From Pacificoceanicola onchidii (GTDB lineage: Bacteria > Pseudomonadota > Alphaproteobacteria > Rhodobacterales > Rhodobacteraceae): a DNA stretch of 64,000 nt. The DNA lies in the NCBI RefSeq assembly GCF_004804335.1, contig NZ_SRXY01000001.1, positions 186,001 to 250,000 of the forward strand. The letters run 5' to 3'. The notes below the pieces were generated by a model. That model saw only the letters and a program-made list of their open reading frames with translations. It made no database searches and had not been told where the DNA came from. This document shows, in pieces, positions 17,100 through 26,186 of this stretch (its first letter is position 1; every line of letters starts with the position of its first letter). The position numbers and the translations under genes are program-made.

Positions 17100-17837
17100 T
17101 TACTCCGAAGCGCCCCAGAGCCAGCCCCAGAACCCGCTGTCCTGAACCCCGTCCATCACCACCGCCGGCGGCGCAAACCCGACGTGCACAACACTCTGCA
17201 GGGCATCGCCGCGATGGTCCGTAAAGGTTGTCACCGGTCCGGGCGTGTTGGACAGCACGCCTTCGGGAGCCGTGACCGCGATGGTCAGCCTGTCGGACGG
17301 CACAGTATCGGGCAAATACACGAGCAGCACCACCTCAAGATCGGCAACCGCCTCACGCCCCGGGAACGCCGTGCAGATATCCACCAAAGACAGCGTTTCG
17401 GCATAGCCTTCGGGCGGCATGACCGCGCCTTTCTTCGGCACAAGCGACAACGCACCGAGCAGCGGCTCAATTTCGCGCCCGTCCACCGAAAACCGGTAGT
17501 CCTTCAGCAGGTAGTCCACAAACCCGTCGAAATCGTCTTCATAAGCGGCCTGATCCACGTGGTAGGTGACCTGCCCGTCCTGACGTTTTTCCTGCAAAAA
17601 AGGCGCGCGCGCGCGGCTCGTTTGTTCGCCCGAGGTTGGCAAGACGCCGCCAAAGACAAGCGGCAGCGGGAACCGCATCAAAACCGTGGCCTCGAAGTCA
17701 TAGGGATCGGATGTGACGTGGATCTCCCTGCTTTGAAGCACGTCCTGTGCCTGCACCTGCGCGCCCAGAACAACCGCACCGACAAGCAAGGCCAATCGCG
17801 CTGAAGCCGCTACGGCATGAAACAGGGCTGTGATCAT
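17100..17837 (-). CDS. Exported protein of unknown function
   Basis: A 245-residue protein. The ATG at 17837 is chosen because it follows an AAGGAG site and gives a clean signal peptide (ARLALLVGAVVLGAQVQAQ); the longer frame to 17930 has no such site. The mature part has no recognised domain. It contains a strand-rich middle (VTYHVDQAAYEDDFDGFVDYLL) and one tryptophan-rich end (FWGWLWG). It is likely periplasmic. It faces a 475-base gap shared with the divergent pseudoazurin gene. Confidence 0.65.
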   Translation of the reverse strand: MITALFHAVAASARLALLVGAVVLGAQVQAQDVLQSREIHVTSDPYDFEATVLMRFPLPLVFGGVLPTSGEQTSRARAPFLQEKRQDGQVTYHVDQAAYEDDFDGFVDYLLKDYRFSVDGREIEPLLGALSLVPKKGAVMPPEGYAETLSLVDICTAFPGREAVADLEVVLLVYLPDTVPSDRLTIAVTAPEGVLSNTPGPVTTFTDHRGDALQSVVHVGFAPPAVVMDGVQDSGFWGWLWGASE

Positions 17838-18312
17838 CGGCGCGCTCCTTGGCGACTTTGCGCGGTGCGTTTGCGAGAGGCCGGACACGCACCACGAACG
17901 CGGCCACCCCAGGAATCCGGGACAGACCATTCGATCTTCGGCAACGCGGCCTCCTGCTATCCCACAATTTCAAATATGTAAATTTGACGTTGGTGCCAGT
18001 GCCGTGACCGAAGGCCGCGCCGCCACTGGTTGGCAGCGCGCCGCCCCGCAAAAAACGCCTTTTCAACAGAGGCTTACCAAACGCGAGCCGCATCAAAACC
18101 GAGCTTCGAAAAACGTGCGTGCAAAAGCCGCACCCGAAATTAACCAATACAGACCAATGACATAGGCCTGTTAGACGATGGTCGTGTGGCCGAAATTGAT
18201 CGATCACATAGACTATTCGAAGCCGGCAAGGCTATCTCGTATCCAGCGATATGCGGGCGCACATGCGGTGCTCTCGCGTGTCTTGCAAGACCTGTTAATC
18301 TAGGAGGTCATC
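17838..18312. other. Long divergent intergenic region
   Basis: No gene is supported here. An AT-rich dyad TCAAAT-N6-ATTTGA (17970-17987) is the only regulator-like site noticed. A GC-rich central part is followed by the pseudoazurin leader. The region probably holds promoters for the two divergent exported proteins. Confidence 0.5.
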
Positions 18313-18810
18313 TTGACCAAACTCATCACGCGCCGTACCGCGCTCATCACCCTTTCCGCAGCAGGCGCATCCCTTCTGGCAGCGCCGTCCATCGTGCGCG
18401 CAGCCACGACCCACGAAATCCAGATGCTGAACAAGCACCCCGAAGACAAGAAGATGCGCAACATCTTCATGCCGCACCTCGCGGTAGTCGAGCAGGGTGA
18501 CACCATCAACTTCGTTGCAACCGATCGCGGCCACAACAGTGCTTCCGGCAAAGGCCAGATCCCCGAAGGCGCCGAAGCCTGGAACGGCAAAGTGTCCAAG
18601 GACATCTCCGTCACCATCGATGTGCCGGGCTTCTACGGCTACGTCTGCACCCCGCACGCCTCCATCGGCATGGTCGGCCTCGTGATCTGCAAAGGCGAAG
18701 GCATGATGGACAACATGGACGCTGTCCGCAACGCCAAGCAAAAAGGCAAGTCCCGGAAAATCTGGGAAAAAATCTGGGAAGAAGTGGACGCGCTGGACCT
18801 CACGGCCTAA
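18313..18810 (+). CDS. Pseudoazurin (blue copper electron carrier)
   Basis: A 165-residue type I copper protein. The start is a TTG at 18313, placed 5 bases after a strong AGGAGG (18302-18307); no ATG fits. The signal peptide contains an Arg pair (TRRTALITLSAAGASLLAA), so Sec or Tat export to the periplasm is possible. Copper ligands are visible: the first His in DRGHNSASG, then Cys, His and Met in YVCTPHASIGM. Pseudoazurin carries electrons to nitrite reductase or N2O reductase in denitrifiers, but no nitrogen-oxide reductase gene is present here. It may serve a distant reductase or another periplasmic redox partner. Confidence 0.93.
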   Translation: MTKLITRRTALITLSAAGASLLAAPSIVRAATTHEIQMLNKHPEDKKMRNIFMPHLAVVEQGDTINFVATDRGHNSASGKGQIPEGAEAWNGKVSKDISVTIDVPGFYGYVCTPHASIGMVGLVICKGEGMMDNMDAVRNAKQKGKSRKIWEKIWEEVDALDLTA

Positions 18811-18833
18811 AGCCACCACCTCATGAAAACGCT

Positions 18834-18852
18834 GGACGGGGACGCCCCGTCC
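18834..18852 (+). terminator. Hairpin after pseudoazurin gene
   Basis: An 8-base-pair perfect stem, GGACGGGG (18834-18841) and CCCCGTCC (18845-18852), with a three-base loop. It lies 24 bases after the stop and lacks a U-run. It may protect the mRNA end or terminate jointly with the convergent methyltransferase gene. Confidence 0.5.
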
Positions 18853-18929
18853 GGCAACCAGCGCACGCTCTCAGGCAGCGCATTGCGGCGCAGGCCATCC
18901 ATGCAAAAGTTGATCGAAACCGTAGCCCG

Positions 18930-19514
18930 TCAGCCCTGTGTAATCTTGTACACAAATGCGGGCGGAAGGTTGCGATACGTGCGCCCGACCCGTTCAACGC
19001 CGTAGCCGGATTTGTCCAGAACCCCCGTCCGCACGGGCGAGCGCGGGCTATAGGAAAACTGGATCACCGCCCCACCCGGTTTCAGGTGACGGAACACGCC
19101 GTCCAAAATCGCCAGAACCAGATCGTCCGGCATGGCCAATAGGCCAAGGCCGCTGACAACCGCCCCCACTGGCGCGCCGCCAAATAAGTCCATCTCTTTG
19201 AGATCAGCCGCGCTTCGGTTGTGGACCGCCACACCCGGGAAATCGGCTTCGAGCCGCCGGGCGAACGCTGTGCTCAACTCGATCAAAGCGAGATTTTCCG
19301 GCTTCACCCCCCGTTCCAACAGGGCTCTGGTAAACACCCCGGTTCCGGGCCCAAGTTCGATCACCGGGCCTGTGTCCGGACCTATATCTGCTGTGATAAT
19401 CCGCGCCAGTGTTGCGCTTGACGGGGCGATGGCCGCCACGCGCAGTGGCGCACTGGCCCATTCTCGCAGAAACGAGCGATCCTCTGAACGGCATTTTCGC
19501 TGGAGGTTCTGCAT
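18930..19514 (-). CDS. SAM-dependent methyltransferase, PmtA-like phospholipid N-methyltransferase
   Basis: A 194-residue class I methyltransferase. The SAM-binding glycine loop is VIELGPGTGVFTRAL, followed by an acidic strand end at LALIELS. This combination and the length fit the PmtA group, which converts phosphatidylethanolamine to phosphatidylcholine at the inner membrane and is common in alphaproteobacteria. It also resembles KsgA-type rRNA adenine dimethyltransferases in the SAM loop. The ATG at 19514 is preferred over a TTG at 19646, because the extra 44 residues do not look like the family. It converges with pseudoazurin. Confidence 0.7.
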   Translation of the reverse strand: MQNLQRKCRSEDRSFLREWASAPLRVAAIAPSSATLARIITADIGPDTGPVIELGPGTGVFTRALLERGVKPENLALIELSTAFARRLEADFPGVAVHNRSAADLKEMDLFGGAPVGAVVSGLGLLAMPDDLVLAILDGVFRHLKPGGAVIQFSYSPRSPVRTGVLDKSGYGVERVGRTYRNLPPAFVYKITQG

Positions 19515-19800
19515 GGTCACCACTTCCGCTTCCGTCACACCGGGCGAGACCGTAGGCTCTGGCACCCGCAAATCGCACACGCGCGGCCCCGAAAAGAGGC
19601 CACAAAAGTATCTAAGCAGATTGATCCCGTTAATAAAAGCTCTCAACCGATCATTGTCGGGATCGCCGGACTTTTCATCCTCAATGGGTCAGGACCTGGT
19701 CGGCCACCCGAACCGGTCGAACACAATGAAAGGCTCGCCCACGCGCGCAAAGCCCCCTATACAGGTGAGATGAGCTAACTCCACTCCAGCTGAGGCCAGC

Positions 19801-20715
19801 ATGTCCAGACGCCACTACGATCTGCCCCCCTTCACAACGCTGGCAGCCTTTGAAGCGGCCGCGCGCCACCTCAGCTTCAAGAACGCGGCGCAGGAGTTGT
19901 CGGTAACACCGGGGGCCGTCAGCCACCAGATCAAGGCACTGGAGGGTGAGTTGGGGACCCCGCTTTTCACCCGTCGGCACCGCGGCGTCGAACTCACTGC
20001 GGATGGCGAAGCGTTGCACGAAACACTCTCTTCAACCTTCCGGCAGATATCGCGACAGCTGATACGGATCCGTCAAACCAGCGAGACCGATGCGGTCACT
20101 GTCGGCTCCACAACCGCCGTCGCCGCCCTCTGGCTTTCCCCCGCAATCATCGAGTTCTGGCGCGACCATCCGGACATTAACGTGCATCAGGTGACACAGG
20201 ACCGCCCTTTCGGCAACACCCGAGACTTCGACTTTTTCATTTGCTATGGGCGCGCACCGCACCCTTCCTTGACCCATACGCCGCTCTACCGCGATGAGCT
20301 GGTTCCTGTTGCCGCTCCCGATCTGGCGGCGCAGCTTGATGGCTGCAGCCTGAAGGACCTCGCAGGGCAAAGACTGATCCATCTGAACGCCGCAAGCCCG
20401 AGCTGGACCAAATGGCCCGAGTGGTTTGATCGGCTTGGGTACACGGGCGATGTCGCGCCGGGCGCACGCGTGACCAGCTACTCTGTCGCCTTGCAGATTG
20501 CGCGCAAAGGGGCCGGTGTTGCGCTCGGATGGCGAAACCTGATCCAACCGATGATCACCTCCGGCAAACTGACCGTCGTGGGCAGCCATACCGTCCCCGC
20601 ACCCCATCAATTCTACCTCGCAGGCCCGCCGGATGCGGAGCTTTCGGCGCATGCCCAAACGCTCAAGGCCTGGCTCCTGAAAACTGCGCGGCTGCGCTCG
20701 GATGAGATCAAATAA
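19801..20715 (+). CDS. LysR-family regulator, GcvA-like
   Basis: A 304-residue LysR regulator of the GcvA/AmpR-like branch. The N-terminus reads PPFTTLAAFEAAARHLSFKN with the HTH LSVTPGAVSHQIKALE, and the effector domain follows. It lies 83 bases upstream of the Rieske-aldehyde dehydrogenase operon on the same strand, so it is the likely regulator of that cluster. The ligand is probably the quaternary amine or a product. No clear T-N11-A dyad was found in the short gap. Confidence 0.9.
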   Translation: MSRRHYDLPPFTTLAAFEAAARHLSFKNAAQELSVTPGAVSHQIKALEGELGTPLFTRRHRGVELTADGEALHETLSSTFRQISRQLIRIRQTSETDAVTVGSTTAVAALWLSPAIIEFWRDHPDINVHQVTQDRPFGNTRDFDFFICYGRAPHPSLTHTPLYRDELVPVAAPDLAAQLDGCSLKDLAGQRLIHLNAASPSWTKWPEWFDRLGYTGDVAPGARVTSYSVALQIARKGAGVALGWRNLIQPMITSGKLTVVGSHTVPAPHQFYLAGPPDAELSAHAQTLKAWLLKTARLRSDEIK

Positions 20716-20798
20716 ACCGAAAGTGAAGTTTTCCGATATTGAGCGAACCCGGACCTCTCCCCCAAAGTGCCTGTAAGCACTGCGCCAAGGAGACTCCC

Positions 20799-21953
20799 AT
20801 GAACAAACACGATCCCCTGTCTTCGGTTCTCACAGAGGTGAACACGGCCAACGGGTTGCCGAACGAACATTATGTCGATGCCGATGTCTTTGACGAAGAA
20901 AAGCGCTCGGTCCTGTTTGCAAACTGGTCCGGCATCGGCTTCGGCAAGGACATCCCCGAAGCAGGTGATGCCAAGCCGGTGGACTTCCTCGGCATGCCGA
21001 TCCTGCTGGTGCGGGACCGCAACGGCGACATCGGCGTGTTCCAGAATACCTGCCGCCATCGTGGCATGATCCTTGTCGACAAACCGCGCAAGATTGGCGG
21101 CGCGATCCGCTGCCCCTATCACAGCTGGTGTTATGCCCTGAACGGCGATCTGCGCGCGACCCCGCATGTGGGCGGCCCCGGTCAGAACACCCATGAAGAC
21201 GTGCAGATGGACAAGCTGGGCCTTATCCGTATTCGGGCCTACGTCTGGCGCGACGTGATCTTTGTGAACGTGGATGGCAACGCACCGGCGTTCGAAGAGG
21301 TTCACGCCGAACTGCTGGAACGCTGGGGCGAATTTGAACAGCCGCTCTTTCATGGTGGTGAAACCTCCGGCTTCAAGCTCGAAGTCGCCACGAACTGGAA
21401 ACTGGCAGTCGAGAATTACTGCGAAAGCTATCACCTGCCCTGGGTCCACCCCGGCCTGAACAGCTATTCCCGCCTTGAAGACCACTACAACATCGAAAAG
21501 CGCGGCCATTACTCCGGTCAGGGCACGCTGGTCTACCGCCAGCTCAAGGATGAAGACGACAACACCTTGCCGGACTTCGACGGGCTCAGCGACAAATGGA
21601 ACGAAGGCGCGGAATACGTGGCGGTCTATCCCAACGTTTTGCTGGGCGTGCAGCGTGATCATGCCTTCGCCATCGTGCTGGAGCCGAAGAACTGCGGCCA
21701 AACCGTCGAACATATCGAACTCTACTACGCGCAACCCGAAGTGGACACGCCGGAACTGGACGGTCTGCGCGCCTCCAATGCGCAACTGTGGAAGACCGTG
21801 TTCGAAGAAGACGTGTTTGTCGTTGAAGGCATGCAAAAGGGCCGCCACGGCGAACTCTTTGACGGGGGTCGCTTCTCCCCCGCGATGGACGGCCCGACCC
21901 ACAACTTCCACCATTGGGTGGCGACACAGGTCGCAAACGGTCGTGACACATGA
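20799..21953 (+). CDS. Rieske non-heme iron oxygenase of the quaternary-amine type
   Basis: A 384-residue oxygenase alpha subunit, with AAGGAG before the ATG at 20799. The Rieske cluster ligands are in CRHRG and CPYHSW. The mononuclear iron site is NYCESYHLPWVH, and its bridging residue is Glu, as in carnitine (CntA) and betaine (GbcA) oxygenases, where most aromatic dioxygenases have Asp. It should therefore oxidise and demethylate or cleave an N-methylated compound such as a betaine. No reductase gene is adjacent; GbcB at 26187-27263 could supply electrons. The stop overlaps the aldehyde dehydrogenase start by 4 bases. The substrate is not determined. Confidence 0.85.
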   Translation: MNKHDPLSSVLTEVNTANGLPNEHYVDADVFDEEKRSVLFANWSGIGFGKDIPEAGDAKPVDFLGMPILLVRDRNGDIGVFQNTCRHRGMILVDKPRKIGGAIRCPYHSWCYALNGDLRATPHVGGPGQNTHEDVQMDKLGLIRIRAYVWRDVIFVNVDGNAPAFEEVHAELLERWGEFEQPLFHGGETSGFKLEVATNWKLAVENYCESYHLPWVHPGLNSYSRLEDHYNIEKRGHYSGQGTLVYRQLKDEDDNTLPDFDGLSDKWNEGAEYVAVYPNVLLGVQRDHAFAIVLEPKNCGQTVEHIELYYAQPEVDTPELDGLRASNAQLWKTVFEEDVFVVEGMQKGRHGELFDGGRFSPAMDGPTHNFHHWVATQVANGRDT

Positions 21954-23401
21954 CAGGCTTTCTGAACGACGGTCTGGCACGGAATTTCCTTGCCGGGTCG
22001 TGGGTTGAGGGCGACGGCGGCGCGGTGATCGCTGTCGAGGACCCCGGCCTCGAAGAGCATATGGCCGATTGCGCGCAGGCGGGTGAAGCCAGCCTCGCCC
22101 GCGCTCTGGACGCGGCCCGCGCTTCGGTGGATCGCGGTGATCTGGCGGACATGAACCCACACGCCCGTGCCCGCATGATGCAGCGCATCGCCACGGAAAT
22201 CCGCGCCCTCGCAGAGGAAGGCGCGCCCCTGCTGTGCCGTGAGAGTGGCAAGGCTTTGTCTGCGGCGCGCGACGAGTTCGAAGAGGCTGCGGCCTACTTC
22301 GAGTATTACGGCGGCATGGCCGACAAGCTTGAGGGCAAGTCGATCCCGCTCGGCCCCGATTACGCCGATTACACCCTGCTCGAACCCTATGGCGTCTCCG
22401 CCCAGATCGTGCCGTGGAACTTTCCCGTCTCCATCGCCGCCCGCTCCCTGGCCCCGTCCATGGCTGCGGGCAACGCCACGATTATCAAGTCGCCGGAACT
22501 GGATCCCATTGGTCTTGCCATGCTGGGCCGGGCGCTGGAACGAGCGGAGGTGCCCGCCGGGGCGGTCTCGATCCTGAACGGGATTGGTTTTGATCTCGGC
22601 GCGCGGCTCGTTGCAAGCTCCGAGATCGACCAGATCGTTTTCACCGGATCCGTGCCAACCGGACAAGCCATCCTTCATGCCGCCGCCGAAACGGTCACGC
22701 CCTCGTTGATGGAACTGGGCGGCAAATCCGCCGCGCTGGTTTTCGAAGATGCCGACCTCGACACCTTCGTTGCCAGTTTGCAGAGCGGCATTTTCTACAA
22801 CGCCGGTCAGGTCTGTTCCGCCATGGCGCGCGTCCTTGTGCACCGCTCGATCTATGAGGCGGTCGTGGAACGCGCGGCAGCACTGGCCAATGGGCTGAGC
22901 GTCGGGCATGGGCTGGACGAGCCGGACCACACACCGCTGGCCTCCTCTCTGCAACTGACGAGCGTTGCAGAGCTGACCTCGACCGCCCGGCAGGACGGCG
23001 CGCGCGTAGCCGCTGGCGGCGCGCCCCTGGACCGCAAAGGCCATTTCATGGCGCCGACCATCCTGGCCGACGTGAACCCGGCCAGCCGTGTCGCTCAGGA
23101 GGAAATCTTCGGCCCCGTCGCCTGCTTCACCCCGTTTGACACGGAAGCCGAGGCCATCGCGATGGCCAATGGCACGGATTTCGGCCTCGTCGCCGGTCTC
23201 TTCACCAAGGATCTGGCCCGCTCCCACCGTGTCGCACGCAGGCTGCGGGCAGGTCAGGTGTTTGTGAACGAATGGTTTGCGGGGGGAATCTCGACGCCCT
23301 TTGGCGGCGTCGGAAAGTCCGGGTTTGGCCGCGAAAAAGGGCTGGAAGCACTCCAGAACTATGTCCGCACCAAGAACATCGCGATCTCGCTGAAAGGGTG
23401 A
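21950..23401 (+). CDS. NAD(P)-dependent aldehyde dehydrogenase
   Basis: A 483-residue aldehyde dehydrogenase. The cofactor elements are VPWNFP and FTGSVPTG, the general base Glu is in MELGGKSA, and the nucleophile Cys is in NAGQVCSA. The length is standard. It overlaps the upstream Rieske gene by 4 bases, so it very likely oxidises an aldehyde produced by that oxygenase. Candidates are malic semialdehyde (if the oxygenase is CntA-like), betaine aldehyde or formaldehyde-derived products. It is cytoplasmic. Confidence 0.9.
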   Translation: MTGFLNDGLARNFLAGSWVEGDGGAVIAVEDPGLEEHMADCAQAGEASLARALDAARASVDRGDLADMNPHARARMMQRIATEIRALAEEGAPLLCRESGKALSAARDEFEEAAAYFEYYGGMADKLEGKSIPLGPDYADYTLLEPYGVSAQIVPWNFPVSIAARSLAPSMAAGNATIIKSPELDPIGLAMLGRALERAEVPAGAVSILNGIGFDLGARLVASSEIDQIVFTGSVPTGQAILHAAAETVTPSLMELGGKSAALVFEDADLDTFVASLQSGIFYNAGQVCSAMARVLVHRSIYEAVVERAAALANGLSVGHGLDEPDHTPLASSLQLTSVAELTSTARQDGARVAAGGAPLDRKGHFMAPTILADVNPASRVAQEEIFGPVACFTPFDTEAEAIAMANGTDFGLVAGLFTKDLARSHRVARRLRAGQVFVNEWFAGGISTPFGGVGKSGFGREKGLEALQNYVRTKNIAISLKG

Positions 23402-23404
23402 CCC

Positions 23405-23644
23405 ATGGAACGCGCCGCGCTGGAGAAGGCCCTGCTGGACGCCCACGCCCGCCACGATCAAGGCGCCTTGATCCGCCTATACACTATCGCCGGGGACGAG
23501 GCCGAGAAGCGTCAAGACATTGATGCGGCCTGTTTCTATCTGACCCATGCCTTTGTCTTCGCGCTGGAATCCGGCGCGCCGGAGGCCGAGGCGCTGAATA
23601 TCCGGCTGGCCGAACGGGGCCGCGCCAAACGGCTCGAATTCTGA
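23405..23644 (+). CDS. Small conserved helical protein (TPR-like)
   Basis: A 79-residue soluble protein made almost entirely of helix-forming residues, with an amphipathic pair of helices (ALIRLYTIAGDEAEKRQD, then AACFYLTHAFVFALE) like a single TPR-type hairpin. It begins 3 bases after the aldehyde dehydrogenase stop and lies in the same operon before the FAD/GcvT gene. This suggests an accessory or assembly role for one of those enzymes. No family name is recognised. Confidence 0.65.
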   Translation: MERAALEKALLDAHARHDQGALIRLYTIAGDEAEKRQDIDAACFYLTHAFVFALESGAPEAEALNIRLAERGRAKRLEF

Positions 23645-23714
23645 AACACGGGCGGCCGGTTGGCCGCCAGGCAACAACCGCGCCGCGAACGCGCACGAAC
23701 TTGGGAAACATGCC

Positions 23715-26135
23715 ATGCGAAGCGAAGCACAGGCCGTCGTCATCGGAGGCGGCGTCATTGGCTGCTCGATCCTCTATCACCTGACCAAACTTGGCTGGTC
23801 GGATGTTGTGTTGCTGGAACGGGACGAATTGACCTCCGGGTCCACATGGCACGCTGCCGCCAACATTCACGGGCTGCATGACAACACCAACATCACCCGC
23901 ATCCAGCATTACACGATGACCCTCTACAAGGCACTGGAAGAGGAAACCGGGCAAAGCTGCGGCGTCTTTCAGCCCGGCTCTCTCTATCTCGCCCAGACCG
24001 AGGAGCGTGAACATCAGCTGCGCCTGCAGGCTGCCAAGGCAAAGCTCTACGGCATGAACTTCTACGAGGTCAGCATCGAAGAAGCCAAAAAGCTCAACCC
24101 GATGGTCAATTACGACGGCATCCGCTGCGTGATGTTCGAGCCCGACGGCGGCAACGTGGACCCCTCCGGCGTGACCAACGCCTATGCGGTTGGTGCGCGG
24201 CAAAGGGGGGCGGAGATCCACCGCTTCACGCCGGTCACTGCCACCGAGCAGCAGGCGGACGGCAGCTGGATTGTCCGCACGCCCAAGGGCGATATCAAAA
24301 CGCCCTGGGTGATCAACGCCGCCGGGCTTTGGGGCCGCGAGGTGGCCAGACTGGCGGGCATAGACTTGCCGCTGCAACCAACCGAACACCAGTATTTCGT
24401 CACTGAAACCATGGGCGATGTGGCCAGCGCTGGCCGCCGCCTGCCGTCAGTCAGTGACCGCGACGGAGAGTATTACCTGCGTCAGGAAGGCAATGGCCTG
24501 CTTGTCGGGGCTTATGAAAAGGACATGAAGTTCTGGGCCGAAGACGGCACCCCGCTGGACTTCGCCCATGACCTTTTCCCGGATGATCTGGACCGGATCG
24601 AAGAGAACATGATGAACGCCATCGAGCGCGTGCCCGCCGTCGCCGAAGCCGGGATCAAACGGGTGATCAACGGCCCGATGATCTGGTCGCCGGATTCAAA
24701 CGTTCTGATGGGGCCGGTGCCGGAAGTCGAAGGGTATTTCTGCTGCAACGGCATCATTCCGGGCTTTTCTCAGTCGGGCGGCATGGGTCTTATGGCGGCG
24801 CAGTGGATCGTCGAAGGCGAGACCGAGTACGACATGTTTGTCTGGGACATGGCGCGCTTTGACAGCTGGGCCACCAAGGACTTCACCATGGCCCGCGTGC
24901 AGGACCAGTACGCGCACCGCTTTGCCATTCACTTCCCGAACGAAGAGCGCAGCGCAGGCCGCCCGGCCCGCACCCGGCCAATCTACGAGACACAAAAAGA
25001 GAGGGGCGCGGTCTTTGGCCTGAACGCGGGCTGGGAGCACCCTCTGTGGTTCGCCGATACGCCCGGCGCTTCCGATACGAACGGTTTCACCCGCCAGAAC
25101 TGGTGGGGGCCGGTGGGCGAAGAATGCAAGATGCTACGCGAACGCGCCGGTATCATCGACATCTCGAACTTCGCAAAATACCGCTGCAAAGGCCCCGGCG
25201 CGGCGGACTGGCTGAACGCCGTTTTTGCCAACACCATGCCCAAATCCGTGGGCCGTTCCTGCCTGACGCCGCTGATCTCCAAACGTGGCGGGATCGCCGG
25301 GGACTTCACCGTGACCCGCGTGGCCGAGGACGCGTTCTGGATCATCGGCTCGGGCATGGCAGAGCGGTATCACAGACGCTTCTTCAAGCAGGTCCCCCTG
25401 CCCGCTGGCACCACGTTCGAAAGCCAGACAGAGGCAATGTGCGGGTTCAATGTGGCCGGGCCGCGTTCGCGTGACCTGTTGCAACGGCTGACAAATGCCT
25501 CGCTCGCAACCGCTGATTTTCCGTTCATGCGCTCCCAGATGATCGAACTTGGCGGGGTGTCGTGCCTTGCCCTGCGCGTCTCCTTCACCGGCGATCTGGG
25601 CTGGGAGCTGCATTGCAAGACCGAAGATCAGGCAAAGCTCTACGCCGCGCTGATCGAAACCGGCAAAGCCCTGGGCGCAGGCCCGGTGGGCAGCCGCGCC
25701 CTGATGAGCCTGCGTGTCGAAAAGGGCTATGGCTCGTGGAGCCGCGAATACAGCCCGGAGTACTGGCCGCAGGAAGTTGGCCTCGAACGGCTGTGCAAGT
25801 TCGACAAAGACTTCCTGAATAAGGCCGCAGCGCTTGGCGTGGTGAACAATCCTCCCCGCGAGCAGCTTGTCATCCTGCATCTGCACGAAGCCGACGTTTC
25901 CGCATCCAATGCGGATGCCACCGGCGGCGAGCCGATTTTCAAGGACGGCAAAGGCATCGGGCGGGTCAGCTCGGGCAGCTACGGCTACTCCGTGGGCATG
26001 TCGCTTGCCTTGGGTTTCGTCAGGGACGCCGCTCCGGGAGACGAGGTTGATGTGATGGTGCTGGGCAAGCCGCACAGGGCCACGATCCTCGACAGGCCGC
26101 CCTTTGACCCGGACGGCCGGATCCTGCGCGGATAA
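23715..26135 (+). CDS. FAD-dependent oxidoreductase-GcvT fusion (dimethylglycine/sarcosine dehydrogenase-like)
   Basis: An 806-residue fusion of an N-terminal DAO-type FAD domain (VIGGGVIGCSILYHLTKLGW) with a C-terminal GcvT-like tetrahydrofolate aminomethyl domain. The sequence GSTWHAA, with its His, corresponds to the site of covalent FAD attachment in dimethylglycine dehydrogenase. Such enzymes oxidatively demethylate tertiary or secondary amines and hand the one-carbon unit to THF. It is the last gene of the Rieske operon, so it should act on a product of that oxygenase. It differs from the 816-residue paralogue at 50234, and substrates may differ. It converges with gbcB over a shared hairpin terminator. 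Confidence 0.87.
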   Translation: MRSEAQAVVIGGGVIGCSILYHLTKLGWSDVVLLERDELTSGSTWHAAANIHGLHDNTNITRIQHYTMTLYKALEEETGQSCGVFQPGSLYLAQTEEREHQLRLQAAKAKLYGMNFYEVSIEEAKKLNPMVNYDGIRCVMFEPDGGNVDPSGVTNAYAVGARQRGAEIHRFTPVTATEQQADGSWIVRTPKGDIKTPWVINAAGLWGREVARLAGIDLPLQPTEHQYFVTETMGDVASAGRRLPSVSDRDGEYYLRQEGNGLLVGAYEKDMKFWAEDGTPLDFAHDLFPDDLDRIEENMMNAIERVPAVAEAGIKRVINGPMIWSPDSNVLMGPVPEVEGYFCCNGIIPGFSQSGGMGLMAAQWIVEGETEYDMFVWDMARFDSWATKDFTMARVQDQYAHRFAIHFPNEERSAGRPARTRPIYETQKERGAVFGLNAGWEHPLWFADTPGASDTNGFTRQNWWGPVGEECKMLRERAGIIDISNFAKYRCKGPGAADWLNAVFANTMPKSVGRSCLTPLISKRGGIAGDFTVTRVAEDAFWIIGSGMAERYHRRFFKQVPLPAGTTFESQTEAMCGFNVAGPRSRDLLQRLTNASLATADFPFMRSQMIELGGVSCLALRVSFTGDLGWELHCKTEDQAKLYAALIETGKALGAGPVGSRALMSLRVEKGYGSWSREYSPEYWPQEVGLERLCKFDKDFLNKAAALGVVNNPPREQLVILHLHEADVSASNADATGGEPIFKDGKGIGRVSSGSYGYSVGMSLALGFVRDAAPGDEVDVMVLGKPHRATILDRPPFDPDGRILRG

Positions 26136-26143
26136 GGCGCCCA

Positions 26144-26173
26144 AGGCGGAGCGGCCCTGTCACCGCTCCGCCT
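26144..26173. terminator. Convergent hairpin terminator
   Basis: An 11-base-pair perfect stem (AGGCGGAGCGG and CCGCTCCGCCT around an eight-base loop) lies between two convergent genes, the FAD/GcvT gene and gbcB. It has only weak U content and probably serves both directions. Confidence 0.6.
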
Positions 26174-26186
26174 CTGTTCTCAAACC

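Noticed and set aside
18196-18209. TTGATCGATCAC as an FNR site before the pseudoazurin gene
   Set aside because: An FNR site needs TTGAT-N4-ATCAA. The spacing and second half do not fit here.
18930-19646. Longer form of the PmtA-like methyltransferase starting at 19646
   Set aside because: The start would be TTG without a clear ribosome site, and the extra 44 residues do not resemble the family. The ATG at 19514 gives a normal length.
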